A stretch of DNA of 64,000 nt from contig NZ_WTCR01000010.1 of NCBI RefSeq assembly GCF_009795715.1, positions 1 to 64,000 of the forward strand, in the 5' to 3' direction. Within the stretch, counting starts at the first letter, position 1, and the number at the start of each line of letters is the position of its first letter. Made by a program: the position numbers and the translations under genes. The stretch is from Labilibaculum euxinicum (GTDB lineage Bacteria; Bacteroidota; Bacteroidia; Bacteroidales; Marinifilaceae). The notes below the pieces were generated by a model that was not told the origin of the DNA, ran no database searches, and saw nothing but the letters and a program-made list of their open reading frames with translations. This document shows positions 62,325 through 64,000 of the stretch, piece after piece.

Positions 62325-62882
62325 TCTTATAATTTGAATCTCGCCTCCCAATCCAATTTTAATGATACTGGAAGCTTTGCATTTTTCCATATCCTCTTGC
62401 CGGTATTCCACAATATAATCTACCGCTTCTTTTATTTCATCACCAATCTCGTAAAAGTTGGCAGGTGAAACGTCTCCACTTCTATTTGCTGAAGTAGAAA
62501 CAATGGGTTTCTTAAATCGTTGAATCAAATTTTGCGTAAACTCTTCATTGGTAATTCGAATACCAATGGTTCCATCTGAATTAATCAGATTTGGCGCCAG
62601 ATTTTTAGCCCCGGGATAAATCAGAGTCATCGGCTGATCATTCGTATCAATTAAATCCCAGGCAATTTCCGGAACCTCATCAACATATGAATTCAGGCGA
62701 TTAGGATTCTCCATTAAAACCAGCATGGCTTTGGAATCTTCCCTATTCTTAATTTCATAAACTCTTTTTACCGCTTCAGGATTTGTTGCATCGCAGCCTA
62801 TTCCCCAGATAGTATCGGTAGGATATAGAATAACTCCACCAGCGTGAAGTACTTCCAAAGCTTTTTTAATGTCGTTGTGCAT
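62319..62882 (-). CDS. tsaC: L-threonylcarbamoyladenylate synthase
   Basis: 187 residues, single YrdC/Sua5 domain. GVILYPTDTIWGIGCDATNP, YEIKNREDSKAMLVLMENPN, GTIGIRITNEEFTQNLIQRF and PIVSTSANRSGDVSPANFYE are all present. It makes threonylcarbamoyl-AMP for the t6A37 tRNA modification. The C-terminal Sua5 domain is absent, so this is the short TsaC form. Convergent with the DUF2807 gene. Confidence 0.92.
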   Translation of the reverse strand: MHNDIKKALEVLHAGGVILYPTDTIWGIGCDATNPEAVKRVYEIKNREDSKAMLVLMENPNRLNSYVDEVPEIAWDLIDTNDQPMTLIYPGAKNLAPNLINSDGTIGIRITNEEFTQNLIQRFKKPIVSTSANRSGDVSPANFYEIGDEIKEAVDYIVEYRQEDMEKCKASSIIKIGLGGEIQIIRP

Positions 62883-62920
62883 TTCTAATTTGTTAGTATT
62901 CTTTCAAATCATTAGAAACA

Positions 62921-62952
62921 AATGAGTAATCAATTTTCATTGATTACTCATT
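62921..62952 (-). terminator. 14-bp stem hairpin after dapD
   Basis: AATGAGTAATCAAT (62921-62934), loop TTTC, ATTGATTACTCATT (62939-62952): a perfect 14-bp stem 23 bp after the dapD stop on the minus strand. It lacks a strong U-run, so it may be a terminator or another palindromic intergenic element. Confidence 0.6.
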
Positions 62953-62974
62953 ATTACTTTAATTATTACCCAAA

Positions 62975-63793
62975 CTATACCGCTACATTGTATTCACGCA
63001 ATGCATCGTTCAGCGAAGTCTTTAAATCTGTTGATGGTTTTCTTTTTCCGATGATTAAAGCACAAGGAACCTGATAATCCCCTGCAGGAAACTTCTTGGT
63101 TCTTGTTCCTGGAATCACTACCGAACGAGCCGGGATGAATCCGCTGTACTCAACTGGTTCTTCGCCTGTTACATCTATAATTCTTGTTGATCCGGTAAGC
63201 ACTACATTAGCTCCCAAAACAACTTCTTTTTCTAAATGGACTCCTTCAACAACAATGCAGCGGGAGCCAATAAAACAATTGTCTTCGATGATTACCGGAG
63301 CGGCTTGAATCGGCTCTAAAACACCGCCAATACCAACACCGCCGCTAAGGTGAACATGTTTTCCAATCTGAGCACAAGATCCTACTGTTGCCCATGTGTC
63401 GACCATGGTTCCTTCGCCCACATATGCACCAATATTCACGTATGATGGCATCATTACCACATCTCTGGCGATAAAGGCTCCGTATCGTGCCACTGCATGA
63501 GGTACAACCCTAACTCCCAATTCAGCATAGTTGGTTTTCAATGCCATTTTATCATGGAATTCAAATGGACCGACTTCAATAGTTTCCATTTTACGAATCG
63601 GAAAATAAAGAATTACGGCTTTTTTCACCCATTCATTTACTTGCCATCCATCTGCCAGTGGTTCTGCAGTGCGAAGAACTCCTTTGTCCAACAATTCAAT
63701 TACTTCTTCTATGTTTTTTTGTACTGCAGGAGTACTCAAAAGTGACCGGTCATCCCATGCAGCTTCAATGCTTTCTCTCAATTTCTGGTACAT
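62975..63793 (-). CDS. dapD: Tetrahydrodipicolinate N-succinyltransferase
   Basis: 272 residues from the ATG giving MYQKLRESIEAAWDDRSLLS, the family start. An N-terminal helical domain precedes a left-handed beta-helix of hexapeptides (VGEGTMVDTWATVGSCAQIG, GGVGIGGVLEPIQAAPVIIE, GSRCIVVEGVHLEKEVVLGA). It makes N-succinyl-2-amino-6-ketopimelate in the succinylase branch of lysine/DAP synthesis. A -7 box is at 63833-63840. Monocistronic. Confidence 0.94.
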   Translation of the reverse strand: MYQKLRESIEAAWDDRSLLSTPAVQKNIEEVIELLDKGVLRTAEPLADGWQVNEWVKKAVILYFPIRKMETIEVGPFEFHDKMALKTNYAELGVRVVPHAVARYGAFIARDVVMMPSYVNIGAYVGEGTMVDTWATVGSCAQIGKHVHLSGGVGIGGVLEPIQAAPVIIEDNCFIGSRCIVVEGVHLEKEVVLGANVVLTGSTRIIDVTGEEPVEYSGFIPARSVVIPGTRTKKFPAGDYQVPCALIIGKRKPSTDLKTSLNDALREYNVAV

Positions 63794-63832
63794 AATCAGT
63801 TGTATCTTATCTATTTTGGTTAATGTAGGTAA

Positions 63833-63840
63833 CAAAACTA
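63833..63840 (-). promoter_or_regulatory. -7 box of dapD
   Basis: Minus-strand TAGTTTTG fits TAnnTTTG, 40 bp before the chosen ATG, which supports that start. No clear -33 element. Confidence 0.45.
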
Positions 63841-64000
63841 GTCAAAAAGAACAAAAGTAGAAAGGTCTGCAAGTGTCTAAAAAGTCGAAAAGTAAAACAG
63901 TCTAACCAATTGTAAAATTGACTGTTCCAAAAATGAATCAAAATAAGATCTAAATTTACGCAGGTACCTGAAAAACAGCCAATATTCCTGTTGATACAAT

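Overview
The window looks like a chromosomal segment of an anaerobic, fermentative member of the Bacteroidota, probably near the Marinilabiliales/Bacteroidales. The evidence is a four-subunit 2-oxoacid:ferredoxin oxidoreductase, a DnaQ-like exonuclease fused to DnaE, Bacteroidota-type -7 boxes (TAnnTTTG) upstream of several genes, many SPI-type and SPII-type secreted proteins, and FtsX/MacB permease arrays. The genus is not resolved from sequence alone. No rRNA, tRNA or CRISPR array was recognised.

Layout. (1) 0.3-4.8 kb: pyruvate-type oxidoreductase genes porG-porD-porA-porB on the minus strand, separated by dispersed palindromic repeats, with a divergent Lrp/AsnC regulator. (2) 5.0-14.8 kb: a repeat-rich accessory zone. 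It holds an array of about 200-bp repeats interrupted by an AT-rich 1.28-kb segment with a beta-prism-like lipoprotein; a decayed restriction locus (HpaII-type C-terminal fragment, HNH nuclease, Vsr, no methyltransferase); a 21-bp tandem repeat; and a Y1/IS200-like (RAYT-like) transposase next to 11 head-to-tail copies of a roughly 99-bp hairpin unit. (3) 14.9-20.1 kb: an operon of LolA-like protein, two FtsX permeases, a LolD/MacB ATPase and an outer-membrane barrel candidate. (4) 20.1-24.0 kb: GNAT, DUF5362-like membrane protein, and an NtrB/NtrC-type sigma-54 two-component pair. (5) 24.4-40.8 kb: a divergently transcribed efflux-type cluster of one membrane-fusion protein, one ATPase and six consecutive double-module FtsX permeases. 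The permeases are divergent over most of their length but share an almost identical final 213 bp. (6) 41-64 kb: mostly core genes (ppa, yifB/comM, gmhA-like, a K+ channel, mutL, two rhomboids, an EEP phosphatase/nuclease, DUF58, trxA, dnaE, rpsP-rimM, a hotdog thioesterase, a DUF2807 protein, tsaC, dapD).

How it fits together. The por genes give the oxidative decarboxylation step typical of anaerobic Bacteroidota. The two ABC clusters are both envelope systems: the first looks like a lipoprotein or lipid trafficking machine with its own periplasmic carrier, the second like a signal-responsive export array under sigma-54 control. The strongest unexplained signals are the 3'-end homogenisation of the six permeases, the transposase/hairpin-repeat array, the clean insertion of a lipoprotein segment into a repeat array, and the repeated placement of repeat elements exactly at gene stop codons.
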